Assembly: GCA_002007465.1 (NCBI GenBank)
Contig: LNAC01000275.1
Location: 2,077,810-2,141,809 of the forward strand
Direction of reading: 5' to 3'
DNA: 64,000 bases
DNA from: Ailurus styani
Lineage: Eukaryota > Chordata > Mammalia > Carnivora > Ailuridae
Made by a program: the position numbers and the translations under genes. Under the pieces are notes generated by a model, which worked only from the letters and a program-made list of their open reading frames with translations, was not told the DNA's origin and searched no databases. Shown here piece after piece: positions 1 through 12,065 of the stretch. Within the stretch, counting starts at the first letter, position 1; every line of letters begins with the position of its first letter.

Positions 1-866
1 TGGGCCTCGAGTGCTGAATAAGAATAGAGTAAGTGGCTCCTGTGTCAATAAAGAGATCAGCAGACTTACCTTCCACATCCAGGATAGCCCAGGGCTCGGT
101 CATCTTGATGTCATAGGGAGCCGGACTAGCCTCAGGGTCCCTGTCATGGCGGGTCCTCCGGTTCCTGCTGGGGGGACGGGAGGAGGAGTGAATTCCTGTC
201 TTCCTCTCTCTCTGGAGATGAGGGCAGTCTCTCTTCCAATGTCCTTCTTTCTTCCAGATAAGACATGGCCCTGGTGAAGAGTATTGTTTGGACATTCTTT
301 GCTGCAATGGTCGGTTTGGCCACACCCATAGCAGAGGTCCTTGCCTGATCCTTTGTCTGATATGGGCTTTTTCTTTGGCCCCTGATTAGTCTGGTGTTGT
401 GGGGGATTCACAGTAGTGGCAGCCCACACTTGAGCCTCTATGGTAGCCTGCAAGTTAGCTCTCTGGTCCTTTTCTTGCCTTAAGGCCATATGTCTATTAT
501 TAAAGACTCTAGTAGCTTACCCTCTAAGACCTACCAGGTGGGGATTGGGGTTTATAATAAGGAGGGATAATAACAGAGCCCTGTGTCCTCTTTGTTTGGA
601 TCAGCCAGTGAGTCCTCCAGGGGCCCAGGTCTGTTAGGAGGACTGGCCTGATTAGACAATCATCATCCGGTGTGTCCAGAGTGGGTTTATCAACCTGGTT
701 GGTGGTTAGACACATTTTGCAGGAGACTCTTAGGTCGGGATCCTGATTCAAGGCCATGAAGGCCTGGACAATAGAGCGCCTCAGTCTCCATTTGCCCTGT
801 TTTCTGTAGAAGAGATCCAACTGATTGATTTTACTCAAGTTTAATGTCCCATCAATGGGCCATTTT
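1..866 (-). mobile_element. Endogenous retrovirus fragment (class I, gamma-type), gag and start of protease
   Basis: Read on the minus strand, this stretch looks like a decayed gamma-type retrovirus. A gag matrix-like piece lies at about 866-524. The nucleocapsid has a complete zinc knuckle, C-X2-C-X4-H-X4-C, at 333-292. A second knuckle at 265-224 is degenerate, with its second cysteine codon replaced by Trp (254-256). The protease begins near the left edge with an aspartic-protease DTGA at 46-35. The two knuckles are in different frames, so there is a frameshift between them; the second knuckle and the protease share a frame. Only about 50 bases separate the matrix-like piece from the end-of-capsid-like region at about 520-490, so most of capsid is missing. 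No LTR is visible and the element runs off the left edge. It is non-functional. The exact family was not determined. Confidence 0.75.
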
Positions 867-997
867 TCCTAATCTCCAAAGGAGTACTGAGTCCATGCAA
901 TGTTATAGAAGATCAGTGTTTTTCTTTTTTAGATCTTGCAATCCAACTTGATTCCAGTGAGTTAAAAGGCATCCCAAGGGAGAATCCTTGGGGACTG

Positions 998-1239
998 AAG
1001 AAGATCCCTTGTTCCGGGCGCCTGGGTGGCTCAGTGGGTTAAAGCCTCTGCTTTCGGCTCAGGTCATGATCTCAGCGTCCTGGGATGGAGGCCCACATCG
1101 GGCTCTCTGCTCAGCAGGGAGCCTGCTTCCTCCTCTCCCTGTCTCTCTGCCTGCCTCTCTGCCTACTTGTAATCTCTCTCTCTGTGTCAAATAAATAAAT
1201 AAAATCTTAAAAAAAAAAAAAAAGAAGATCCCTTGTTCC
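998..1239 (+). mobile_element. CAN-SINE (tRNA-Lys derived) with perfect target-site duplication
   Basis: The element body is about 1016-1221. It starts with the GGCGCCTGGGTGGCTCAGTG head, has a CT-rich middle, AATAAATAAATAAAATCTT and a poly-A tail. It is flanked by the identical 18-base duplication AAGAAGATCCCTTGTTCC at 998-1015 and 1222-1239. The intact duplication and near-consensus body point to a young insertion. It lies just beyond the retroviral fragment. Confidence 0.95.
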
Positions 1240-3554
1240 TAGAAAAGTCGATAAAGTCCATTACCAAAAATCCCCCACAACTCCCTGGTGGTGTCCCACA
1301 CAGGGTATGTCAGAGGTTCTTGGTGTCAAAGTGACCAGAGGTGTCCCTCTAAGAAGTTGCTGTGAACACTGCCTTGCCTTGTAGGAGGGATGCCGGCGTT
1401 CCCCTGCTTCCCCACTGCATTCTAGACTACAAATGGGTGTTGGTGAAAGGACAGAAGTGCTGTGGAGAACCTGCCATTCTTAATCCATGGAAAACACAAG
1501 AAAACTTTTACAAGGGGAAATGACCTCATACTGTAATTTAAGTAGTCAGTGGGGGGGCATTAACGAAGCTTGTAAAGATAGAAATCCATCATGATGGAAG
1601 TGACATTTCAGCACATGTAGATTTCCCTAGGAAATGGTCGCCAGTGGGGTTTTAATTCAGTCAGGTACTGGTTTCAGCTGGCTGGGAGCAGAGGTCTTGT
1701 GGCCAGAAGCAGCAAGGCAAGAGGTATGGAGGTGATCACAGTAGACCCATGAGGGGGAAACCTCACACGGGAGCCTTAAGATTGGTGGCCATCCTAGTGA
1801 CTCTGCACAGATTGGATGAGAAGAGCAGTAGAAGTCTGGGGCGCCAGGGTGTGAAGGAGTCATGCCCCGGACCCGGTTGGGGATCAGGGCAGTGAATGCG
1901 GCCATCAGTCCTGGGGTGCCGGGGCTGGTGGTCCAGAGATGGACATTCCATAGGCACGCGTGCGGCGGAATGTGAAGCTCTATGGGAAGTGGCAGAGAGG
2001 TCCCGGTACTGGGCCGGGCGGGAGTGCGGTCATAAGGGGGCGGGGCTGGGGACAGTGTACCCCATTGCCTCACAGGAGAGAAAGAGCAATCATCCAGGAA
2101 ATGGCTAAGACAGGATACCAGGGGCCTGGAGGTCTACAGAACAGAATGATGAGTTTATCAAACAAGGATCTGCTGGAAGGGCTGCGACCGAGGTCAGCGA
2201 AATCCCATTTGGTACCTGCTTTCGGCAGGCCGTATGACCTCGAGACCCATCCATCACCTTCACCTCTCAGAGCCTCACTTTCCTTATCTGAAAAGTGGGG
2301 ATGAGTAAATGAGATGAGTACTGGAAGTCACTTGACTGAGAGACGGGTATGTGCAAGACCGTCCAACCACGCCCAGGCTCTCCTCCCCCCGCCCTCCTCC
2401 TTCGGCCCCTCGCGGGTGTCCTTCCAGAAAACCACGAACTGGGGTGAAATAAGTCAATGCCTGCTTCTACTCCCTTAGAATTAGAGCTGCCCACATGAGA
2501 AGTAGCCCCACTACGACTCGTCCCCATGACTCGCGGTTTGGGCTTATTTGAAACCACGTTTGTCTTCTCTGTCCTCAGGGCTTCCTATGAGCAGGCGTCT
2601 CTCCTAATCAGGCCGATGCCCTGGCCTCCCATTGCATCCCGTGCGTAGCTGTGCTGGCAGGAGGCTGCCCACCCGGCCCTCGGGGACGCTCTCCCCTCCA
2701 GGCCACTTACAAAGGGACGTTTGTGTACCTCTCAGACCCTATATTTTAAGTCAAATCCTTTGGTAAGCCCTCCGCACCTGGCGGGAAAATCCCTCCAGGC
2801 ATTTGTATGTGAAGGGGAAACAGAAAATCTTCTTCTGATAGAAAAGACCCCTGCAGGCCCTGACAGTCCGCTGGCGAAGGCCTGGGTCAGTCTGGGACCT
2901 GTGCTAGAGGAAAGGCCTGGAGGGACGGGCGCTCTGGAAGGCCCTGTTCGACTCCTCCCCGGCACTCCTGTCCGAGTGGGCGGAGCGCACGCCTTCGGGA
3001 ACAGGGCTAGACTGACCCCAGCCCCTCTCTCACCGCCTCGCTCCGCGGTCCAGGGGAGTGACAGGACCCGCTGCTGTTGAAATCCACCCTCTTACCTCAC
3101 ACGGCGACCCCGAGGGGACCGGAACCCAATGGGATGGGGGCTGAATTGTAAACAACGCCACTGGCTACATGACACTGTGCTTATCTCCGCAAATATTGAC
3201 TCTGGAGGATCAAACAAGTGGCCAAAAAAACAATAATATTTTCTCCCAGGAAGAAGCTCCTGTTCCAGACAACTAGGACCTAGTGGGGCAGACAGATGGG
3301 GACAGGTGGCACCTGCAAGGTTAAGGTCTCCCTCTGGCTTGGGGGTCCCTTCAGAATCACGGATGCCAGGGAAAGAGAGATAGGTGGTCCTGAAGAATGC
3401 CAGGCACTCCCTATTCTGGATCCGAGTTTTTTCCAAGGGCAGAGGATTGCTCTAAGAGGCAGGAGCCCCTCGGTCAAGACCAGCTGGGGTTTGGCAGACA
3501 CTGAGTTGAGCCTGCTCTTGGGACTAGACCTCCTGCCGGGGGCCTTCACGAGTG

Positions 3555-3740
3555 AGTCTACTCAATCCTCCCAGAAGCCCCGTGAGCGAGGTGTCCTTAC
3601 CCCATTCTGCAGACAAGGAAACGGAGGCTCCAAGCAGTTTGGTGACCTGCGAAGAATTACCCTGTGGATTACCTGGCGGAGCTGGGCTGGGGACACCCAA
3701 ATAACAGGTTCTGAAGTGGGCTGTGCTCATTCTGGTTGTT
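3555..3740 (-). repeat. MIR-type ancient SINE
   Basis: It shows the reverse-complement MIR signature: tctgcagacaaggaaacgga followed by a relic of the 'gcccaaggtcacacagc' block. It is old and diverged, with no target-site duplication seen. Confidence 0.6.
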
Positions 3741-3967
3741 TCAAGCCACGAAACCCATGGTGTTACAACTCAAATGCCCCTTTACCCACCGAAGGTCCAG
3801 AGACCAGGATTCTGGACAAAGAGCAGGAACTGAGGTCATTGACTTGGCTGAGCCTCTGGGTTGTTTACTATTTTGTAAAGATGTGGATGGAAATAATTAT
3901 TGATTCTCCATTCTGGCTCAGGGGCAGGAGGCACAGTTTGGAAAGTATTGGCAAGGTGCCCAAATGC

Positions 3968-3969
<2 letters not shown>

Positions 3970-4010
<41 letters not shown>

Positions 4011-4018
4011 ATGTGTGT
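3970..4018. repeat. (TG)n microsatellite
   Basis: An uninterrupted GT/TG run of about 39 bases is followed by a short imperfect extension (acatgtgtg). It is probably polymorphic. An apparent 278-codon open frame (3296-4132) reads straight through it and is not considered a gene. Confidence 0.95.
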
Positions 4019-6857
4019 AATGGGAGTAGGGGATTCACTGGGACTCTAAACCATCCCTTCTTCCCAAACTCCAGACAATGTTACCCCAGTGTCCGGACCG
4101 CTGATTATCATTACAATGTAGCAGAGTCCTGAGGACTCTTTTCTCTAGAAACAGAGGGCTGGGTCTCAGGAGGCCTCTAGCTGGGGCGGGCGTGGGCATG
4201 AAAAATAATATCCTTAATGAGGATAACAATGAGGAAAAAGAGGCCACGAATGCAGAAAGAGAGAAAGAGACCCACCCCGAGCTAAGCTATGGTGTGACAG
4301 AGCAAGGACAACATACGAGATAGAAACAGTTGCGCTGTGGCCAGTTGCAGAGAGGAGAGAGAAACACTTTACAGACAGGGAGGTAAGTACCCACAGGAGG
4401 CTGCGGCTAAGAGGAGAGGAATGCGGGCCTATAGAGCAGACTCGGAGCTGCCTCAGGGGCTGGGCAGTGGAAGACACCCCCACAGAGGGCCCTGATGTCC
4501 TGCCAACCGCCAGCAACCCCAGAAAAGCAGTTTCCAGCAGGCACCTGCTGTCCACGGCTGAAACCCAGGGGAATGTGGAGTTGAGATGATGGGAGAAGAT
4601 AAAAGGATTCCACAAACACCCTCACAACCAAGGACCCAGAACCCTGTTTCTAACACCACCTCCAGGAAGCCTTCCCAGCCCACTGTTTAGACTGCAGAGC
4701 TCCCTCTGATATATCCAGAGGCTCGTTGTTCCCTTGTTTTGCATTCATAGCTCAATAGAATTATAATCAGGGTTATATTTCCCTATAGGTTCTTTTATTT
4801 GTGTTTTTCATGTGGGCGTGTATTGTTTCCTTTAATAGCCTGTACATTTCTCTACTATTTCTGTTAGATTTCTTTGCAGTATCTGGTGCATGGCTCCTGT
4901 TCTTTTGAGTATGTACAACACTGTCTATTCCTTCCTCTTTTAGCAATTTATACCTTTTAAAAAATTCCCATGTCTCTTAAATTTTATGCCATTCTCCTGG
5001 CCATGTCTTCTATTAAAAATTCCCTCTTCCTTGATAGCTCTTGATCCTGCCCCTTGCCCTTCGTAGGACATTTATTATCTCATGAAGGCAGAGCATTTTT
5101 GTTCTCACTTTATAGATGAGGGGACTGATCCTCAGAGACTTGCCTAAAATACTTAACCTGGTCAAAAGATTAAAATACCTTCTACCTTTTGTCCCAATGT
5201 ATGGTACACAAACTGATTTTAGGTGGTATTCCAAGAAATATCTTTTATTTGGCAAGGTATGTATTTTGTTTTCATGTGTAGAGGAAAAACGTATGTTAAA
5301 CTTGTGTTTTTAGGCATATTATTGCTTGCAATATTTTATGTAAATAAAATGAGTTGACTTAAAGATAATATTAAGTAAATAACAATCGAGATGGTTCAAA
5401 GATATGGCAAAATTAGAAGTCATTTCCTGAGTGACTGATGTTTGGGAAATGCTGCTTGGTGTCAGCTCTGTACACGATGGCACTCTGTTCTTGGGCTTTA
5501 ATTGCCGGCGTGTGGCCAAGAGGAAGAGGTAGTCTGATGGAGTGACCAGTGCTTGGGGGAGACCTTGAGTGAGGAGGAGCTCTGTTTCTTCAGGCTGCAG
5601 TTCTTCATTTGTGGAGACATCCCCGAGGCTGCCCACACATGCAGGGAGAATGGGGTAATCTGCATCCCCTGAGGGGAAAGCCAGGCAGAAGGGGAGTGGG
5701 AGGTGGGGAGAGGGGTGCATGGGAGTCAGAGACCAGTCCCAGCCCTCACTGTACTTTCTGTATCTTGGGAAATGCAGGAGAGTGATGGAAGACACAAAAA
5801 GAAACACGAAGTAATACAATCGCAGATCTTAGGACAGCCTAGATAGGGCTCCAGTCCTGAGTGGTGGTGTTTGCAGCCACACACAGGGGCAGCTGAGGTT
5901 TGCCTCACCTTCGGGAAGGCGTTCTAACGGGAGTGAAGCTAGCACACCTATTCAAGAGGGCCTTCCTCCCGCAGGGAGCTTCTCTCCTCACACTGGCCTT
6001 AAAGAACCTCGGAACTGGGGGGGGGGGTCCTCTTGTTCCCCCAGGGAACGATTCTTTGCCACCTCCACTCACCCCCCCACGCCCAATGGCTTAGTTTCCA
6101 AACTGGATGATGTCATCCTTCCCTCCCACACTCACATCTCCCTCACTTCCCCCTCAATCCCGCTGGAGCTGGCTCCTGATTGGAGGAGAGAGGCTACGGT
6201 TTAATTACAGAGCAAAGGAGAACCAAGGGCTGTCTGTAAATTGCAGTGTGTAGTCTCTACAGCCTTCTCCCGGGCAGGAGAGAGGTGGACAGGCAGAGGG
6301 GTGCTGTTCAAACCCATTTCTCACCACCCCTCGGCAGCAATTTTGTAAGAGACCAAACGTGCCTACAGCAACTTCTTACCTTCCCTGACTCTCTGTTGAG
6401 GCAAGAGATTTCCTGGAAAGGGGAGTTGGGGCCCCAAAGTGTGTGTGATGTCGAGGGAGGGGAGCAGGGAGCTAGAGAGGACAGGGAGGGTGAGGTCTGT
6501 GTGCTCAGCTGGACACGGGGTCTCTGCAGCTTGCATCGCAACACGCCTTTGCAGAGGACTTGGGTTTCATCTGTAGGAGGGGTTCTGTTTTTTTTGTTGT
6601 TGTTGTTCTGACTATGGGGGAGGCTGGTGCCCTTGAGGGGCAGGAGGCATGCTGAGCCTGTTCGCTTGTGATTTTATACCGCCAGGGCTCAGAAAAGCTG
6701 GCTGGGTCCCCTCCCAGCCTTTATTTATTTAGCTTTGCTTGCTTCTCAGTGGCCTCAAGGGGGTGAGGGTGGGGGTAATGGGGAGATGAGATAATTGTGG
6801 GGGCCTGAACAAGTTTGCTCAGACGGTTTTGTGTGGCTGCAGTCCACCAGGCAAGCC

Positions 6858-6884
6858 AGAGAGAGAGAGAGAGAGAGAGAGAGA
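6858..6884. repeat. (GA)n microsatellite
   Basis: A pure GA dinucleotide run of about 27 bases sits in the GC-rich part of the IGFBP2 upstream region. Confidence 0.9.
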
Positions 6885-7098
6885 CCCCTGAGAAGAAAGG
6901 GGGCGGGGAGGAGAAAGCCCAAGTGCAACAATGTGAGGAACTAAGAGTGGAGGGGCCCGAGGAGGTGGCCGGGGTGAGCCATCCTGCTCCCAGCTGAGGG
7001 CCGGGGAGTGGGGGCAGCCCGGACTACCCAGAGGGGAGGGGGCGCCTGCAGACAGATTTAGGATTAAGAAGTCGGCTGTGCTTCAGAAGCTCCCCCAC

Positions 7099-7155
7099 TG
7101 GAATAAGATGGGCTGTTGTTTGCCAGGGCCTAAAAGGTTTATTTAACCATTCCAG
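7099..7155. promoter_or_regulatory. Candidate enhancer core with TEAD-like and forkhead-like motifs
   Basis: Within 57 bases there are a TEAD-like TGGAATA (7099-7105), a forkhead-like TGTTTGC (7117-7123), the AT-rich near-palindrome GGTTTATTTAACC (7136-7148), and a second TEAD-like CATTCCAG in opposite orientation (7148-7155). No repeat was recognised over it. It lies about 9 kb upstream of IGFBP2 exon 1. That this is a real enhancer is inference from motif density only. Confidence 0.3.
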
Positions 7156-7712
7156 ATAGAGTATCGCCAAACAGATGCAGACTTGTTCCTCGAAAGAAGA
7201 GCTGCGGCGGGGGAAGGGGGGCAGCCCATCTAACGGAGGCAGCAGCCCCGCTCACATTTTCCAGAGATGCTCACCCTGCCTGAGACCTTTGCGGGAAAGC
7301 CAGTTGCCAGCCAGTTCTCCCCCATTCTGGGCCAGGACCCCTGCCTTGCCTCCCTCCTCTGAGAAGCGTCTGAGAGTGCCGTGTCCTCTCCTGTCCTGAT
7401 GACCAGGAGGGTCTGCTGGGGCCTGGCTGAATGCCAGATTCAGACTCTCAGCGGGGGCCGCTGGGGACCGGGCACCTCACTGTGGGCTTCTGGGCTGGAG
7501 TGGGGATGGGTCCAAGCCGGGGGAGCTGGGACCCTAGGAGAGGATCAAGAATGTGATGATGGTTATGGAGCTGGCGTCAGGGCATGTGACGGGAGGCGAC
7601 CACGGGTGGTTGATCGCATTCAGGTTGGGAGTAAGACTCCAGGGTCTGAATGATCTCCTACGGCCTGACGGTCTTCGAAAGGCTGCTCTCTCTAATTAAG
7701 GAGGCCCCAATG

Positions 7713-7933
7713 CAGGGGTCGGCGTACTGCAGACCTCGGGCCAATTCTGGCCTCCATTTGCTCTCGTAAATAAAATGTTACTGGAACATAGCCACGCTGT
7801 GAATGTGTTTGAATATCACCCTTGGCCGCTGTGGGCCTGTAATGGTAGACTTGAGTAGTTGTGACAGAGACCACATGAAGCCCGCAATGCCGAAAATATT
7901 CACTGAAGGGTCTTTTACTTTTGCTCACCCCTG
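7713..7933. repeat. hAT-type (Charlie-like) non-autonomous DNA transposon relic
   Basis: The segment begins CAGGGGTCGGC and ends GCTCACCCCTG, an imperfect terminal inverted repeat. The interior ('atgttactggaacatagcca', 'gtagttgtgacagagaccac') is that of a common mammalian hAT-derived repeat. I could not name the subfamily with certainty, and no clear 8-bp duplication was seen. Confidence 0.6.
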
Positions 7934-9027
7934 TTCTAGAGAACTCAGGCTGAAGGATGCTTTGCTCAACCCACCTCCCTTCAGATGCAGTGGGTTGCAA
8001 GGTTTTGAACTCATCCAGAATGTCCGCAACATTTTGACCTCAACTGCCTTACAAAAGAAGGGGGTGGGGATCTGATTTGTTGAATGGTAGACCCCTCCCC
8101 GAAGCCTGGAGCTCTGCAGTGCTCTGTGTGAAACTGTGAGCTTCAGCAGCTGAAGGAGCGGGTGCCCCGCTGGAGGTAAAAGCTTTGATTTGTTTTATTC
8201 CTGTGGGGAAGCCTCTGGAGAGAGGCAGGGCCCCTCGCTCCCCAGGGAACGAGCGGCAGCTTGAGAAGGGGTGGGCGCTGGAGGGACAGCCCACCTAACA
8301 CTGGGATGTTCTTGTCGGTAAAGAGGGGTGGGGACCGCGCCCGCCATGCCCCCAGAGGTGCCCTGAACAGCCTCTTCTGTCCTGCCTGCCCATCCTGCAC
8401 CCCCTTGAAGACGAGCTGGCCTGGGGGCTGTCCGACCAGCAGAACGAGGGGGATATGATGCGGTGGGACTTCTCCATGCCAAGATGCCTTGCAACTTCTA
8501 CTTGTTTTCTTGGAACACTCCCTCTTGGCACACTCCCTCTTGAAACCCAGCCTCCTCATCCTGAGAAGCCCAAACCACATGGAGAAGACTGGCAGGGGGG
8601 TGAGGGGGGCCTCTGTGGTGGACCAGCCAGTTCAGCTGCTAGCCAGGAGCCTGCGTTCAGTGCTGGCCAGGTGAGTGAGCTACGCTCCCGGGTGTCCAGC
8701 CAAGTCAGGCCTCCAGATGACCCAAGTCCCAGACACCGTCTCTCAGAGCCACGTGAAAGGGCCTGTGTGCAAATTATGCAGCGGAGCCCTGTTAATCCAC
8801 AGTACCTCGAGAGACAGTACAGATGGTAGTTTGAAAACTTAAGTCTGGGGACGGTTTGTTACACAGGGAGAAGTAATGGGGTGATGGCAGTATGGGCCAT
8901 GAGGGCCTAGGGGACGACTGTGCCATGCACCTTGATGGTAGCAAATCTGGAGTTAGAGGGTTGGCTCCCAGGGTGGTGGAAAGGTAAGGGTCTGACATCT
9001 GGCTCTATTACACGCTATAGATTTTCC

Positions 9028-9523
9028 TTGATTTACAGTGCAGTTATATCTTGATAAACCCATCGTAAGCTGAAAACTCTGTAACTTGAAAAATTTGCGT
9101 GTAATACACGTAGCCTACTGAACATCCCAGCTTTGCATGGCCCACTCAAAATGCGCTCAGAACACTGTCAGCCTACAGTTGTACAAAAGCAGCTCACACA
9201 AAGCCACACAAAGTAGTAAAATATTGGAATAGCTCCCATACCTCATTGAGTACTGTACTGAAAGTGAAAACCAGAATGGTTGTATGGATTCAGAATGGTT
9301 GTAAGCGTACTGGTTGTTTACCCTTGTGATCGGGGGCTGACTCTGAGCCTCGGCTCCATGCCACTGCCCAGAATCAGGAGAGAAGACCATGCCACTCATC
9401 TGTAGCCCAGGAAAAGATCCAAGTTCAAAATTCAAAGTACAGTTTCTGCTGAAGGCATATTGCTTTGGCATCGTTGCCAGTTTGAAAAATTGTAAGTTGA
9501 ACCATCGTGAGTCAGGGACTATG
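9028..9523. repeat. Tigger-like (pogo/mariner) DNA transposon relic
   Basis: Phrases such as 'catcgtaagctgaaaact', 'gtactgtactgaaagtgaaa' and the end 'gttgaaccatcgtgagtcag' match the general pattern of the short non-autonomous Tigger elements common to placental mammals. The segment at about 9320-9410 looks foreign or strongly diverged. The subfamily was not determined. Confidence 0.55.
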
Positions 9524-9780
9524 TGCTGCTGGGTGACTGTGGACTGGTCACTTAACCTCTCTGGGCCTCATCTGACACTTAAGAGAATTTAATGTAATAA
9601 CAACTGTGCGAGTGCTCTGAGTTTTGTTCCTTTCTCCCTCTGGTCACTGACCTTTGTCGCCTGTGGCTGTGGCCATGCGGGTCAGTGGGACCTCCTTACA
9701 GCAGGGAGAAGGTTCTGGGTTCCCTGGCCAGTTCCATACCTTCTTCCAGGCTTCTGAGGCGCCACTGCCCTCTGATGTCT

Positions 9781-10029
9781 ACTTCCATTTCCTTCTTCTT
9801 CTTCTTCTTTTTTTTTTTAAAAGATTTTATTTATTTACTTGACACAGAGAGAAAGAGATTACAAGTAGGCAGAGAGGCAGGCAGAGAGAGAGAGGAGGAA
9901 GCAGGCTTCCTGCTGAGCAGAGAGCCCGATGCGGGCCTCGATCCCAGGACCCTGAGATCATGACCTGAGCTGAAGGCAGAGGCTTTAACCCACTGAGCCA
10001 CCCAGGCGCCCAACTTCCATTTCCTTCTT
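9781..10029 (-). mobile_element. CAN-SINE, reverse orientation, with target-site duplication
   Basis: The body is 9798-10012, with poly-T/AAGATTTTATTTATTTA at the left and CACCCAGGCGCCC at the right. The 17-base duplication ACTTCCATTTCCTTCTT at 9781-9797 is repeated at 10013-10029 without mismatch, which indicates a recent insertion. Confidence 0.95.
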
Positions 10030-10189
10030 GTTACTCATTTTTTTTTTTCTTTTGGTCTTTTCTGTCACTCTTCATTGCATTTCCTGGAAGCTGTGTGCCT
10101 CCAGTTATCCTCTTCCTGCCTCACTGAGGGCCAGGATCTACTCCCACTCCTTTCTCCCCAAGCTTGGGGTGAATTCCTCCTGAAAACAC

Positions 10190-10440
10190 CTTCCCAGCTT
10201 CATTTTTTAAAAAAGATTTATTTATTTATTTGAGAAAGAGAGAGATTGAGAGCGTGCTCACGCATGGGCGGGGGGGGGGGGGGCAAAGGGAGAGGGAGAG
10301 AGAGAATCTTAAGCAGACTCCAGGCTGAGCCTGGAGTCCCAACGGGACTCGATCTCATGACCCTGAGATCATGACCTGAGCCAAGACCAAGAGTTCCCGC
10401 TTACTAATTGAGCCACCTAGGGGCCCCCATCTTCCCAGCT
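10190..10440 (-). mobile_element. Older CAN-SINE, reverse orientation, with poly-G expansion
   Basis: The body is about 10200-10430, more diverged than its neighbour. The 10-base duplication CTTCCCAGCT is seen at 10190-10199 and 10431-10440. A pure G run of 14 (10270-10283) has grown inside the purine-rich part. Confidence 0.9.
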
Positions 10441-10589
10441 ATATCAGAAGAAGGGCTTTCCTGGGCTCACACTGAGGAGCTGTCAGCCTCATGCTCCATT
10501 CCCCTACGGTGCCAAAGGACATGGGCCCTGTCCACGTGAGCAGAAAGTAACAATAACAGTGTGATTATCCGTTGCTGAGGGTTGCGTGC

Positions 10590-10745
10590 CGGGAGGGGGG
10601 TTTCATTTACTCTTTGCAGTACCCCTCTGAAACAGGTGCTATTATTATCCTCCCCTTAATAGAGATGGGAAAACCGAGGCTCAGAGAGGTGAAGCAACTT
10701 GCCCCAAACAGCACAGCCAGTGAGGGAAGAGGTTGGACCTGCGTC
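10590..10745 (-). repeat. MIR-type ancient SINE
   Basis: The block 'gagatgggaaaaccgaggct' followed by 'cagagaggtgaagcaacttg' and 'cagccagtgaggg' is the reverse complement of the MIR core. Confidence 0.75.
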
Positions 10746-11479
10746 CAGTGTGGCGCCCAGCCCTTTCTCTTAACTCCTCCGCCAGCCTCCGGGGCTCACA
10801 TTCCCATTCTGATGTTCTTTAGTGTTCTCTCCGTTTGGTTACTTTAAAGTCACCCAGCCCAAGGCCATGCCTTCTGGAGGGCAGGGCTGTCCAGGAGCCT
10901 AAGCCAGCATCTGGGAAGAGGCATGTGGTTAAGATGCTCCGAGGACAAAGATGGTGATGGTGATGGGATCTAGTTGCTGGCCGGCCGCTGGAGGCCAGTT
11001 CAGGAAATCACCACGAAGCACGCGGCTCTGGCCTCTTACCTATCTCCAAGCACATTTTTCATTTTTTATCTTTTCCATAGCGATGCTCCTCAGATTTTCA
11101 TTATGGAGTTTCCAAAGAAGGCATCGGATCAGAAGAGCCAGACGTCCCCATGCTTGCTCATTTGGCTCATTTGGCTTTAGGACTTGCCAAGGAAGAGGTA
11201 CACCGGTCTATGGCAATTCCCAGGGTGTGGACAGAGAGGAGAGCACGCTTCCTCTGCTCAAGCAATACTCTTACCGCTCCCCCCCTTTTTTGCTGCTTTT
11301 CTTCCTCCTGAAACAAACAAAACAAAAACAAGACTTTCATATTAGAAACGTCTGCACGTTTTTAGGTGTTACTCGTGGTGCTTAATCATGATGCATGGGC
11401 AGGACGTTATGTAACATTATGTGATAAGTTTCTCTTTTAAAATTCATCCCATTCTATCATTTAAAAGGCACTCAGCTTC

Positions 11480-12065
11480 CTCAGTCATCCGGGAACTGCA
11501 AAATAAAACCACAATGCAACGCACCTATATGTCCACCAGAATGGGTATGTTGAGAAAGATGGGCTATGTCAAGTGTTGGCCAGGACAGGGAGCGGATAGA
11601 CCGCTGATGGCAGTAGAGACGCACCACTGACTTTGCAAAGTCAGTGTCCTCTACCTGTCCTCTATCTACTAAAGCTGAACACGTGGATCGTCCATGACCC
11701 AGAAATTCCGTATCTAGTAGAGCTGCAACAAAATGTGCGCACGTGCTCAACAAGCAGCATGTTCTGGAAGGTTCGCAGCAGCTGTGTTCGGAAGAGTCAA
11801 ACACAGGAAACTATCCAAATGCCCATCGACAGTACCACGGATAAATAAATTGTGGTAGAGTCATGGCATGGAACACTACCCACAACGTGAAGGAACCAAT
11901 AACTAACTACATATAAGAAAGACTACTGATGAATTTCACCAGCGTGATGTGGAGCATTTGCCAGAGACAAAAAGACTGCGTGGTGTATGTTTTCATGTAT
12001 GTGAGATGCAAAAAGAGGCAAAACTCATCCGTGTTTGTAGAAGTCAGGGTAATGGGGTGCTGGAC
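11480..12065 (+). repeat. Ancient L1 (LINE-1) 3' end fragment
   Basis: The text follows the old mammalian L1 ORF2-end/3'UTR pattern: 'ctgcaaaataaaaccacaat', 'gacccagaaattccgtatct', 'ctatccaaatgcccatcgac' and 'ggataaataaattgtggta'. It is heavily diverged, with no intact reading frame. Confidence 0.7.

Larger units (their letters stand above)
1240..9027. other. Intergenic DNA upstream of IGFBP2
   Basis: No coding gene was recognised. The many open frames here are short, lack known motifs and overlap on both strands. The stretch holds old MIR-like fragments (about 2240-2330, 3555-3740, 5090-5200), a TG repeat, a GA repeat, a DNA-transposon relic (7713-7933) and an imperfect 15-base tandem duplication at about 8515-8543. 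The part from about 4740 to 5400 is AT-rich; about 6090-8300 is more GC-rich with clustered transcription-factor-like motifs. Confidence 0.7.

Noticed and set aside
3296..4132. 278-codon open frame on the + strand
   Set aside because: It runs through a MIR relic and a TG microsatellite (Cys-Val repeat), has no recognisable domain and lies in intergenic DNA.
4740..5400. AT-rich stretch as a possible matrix attachment region
   Set aside because: AT-richness alone is not sufficient evidence, and no repeated unwinding motif was seen.
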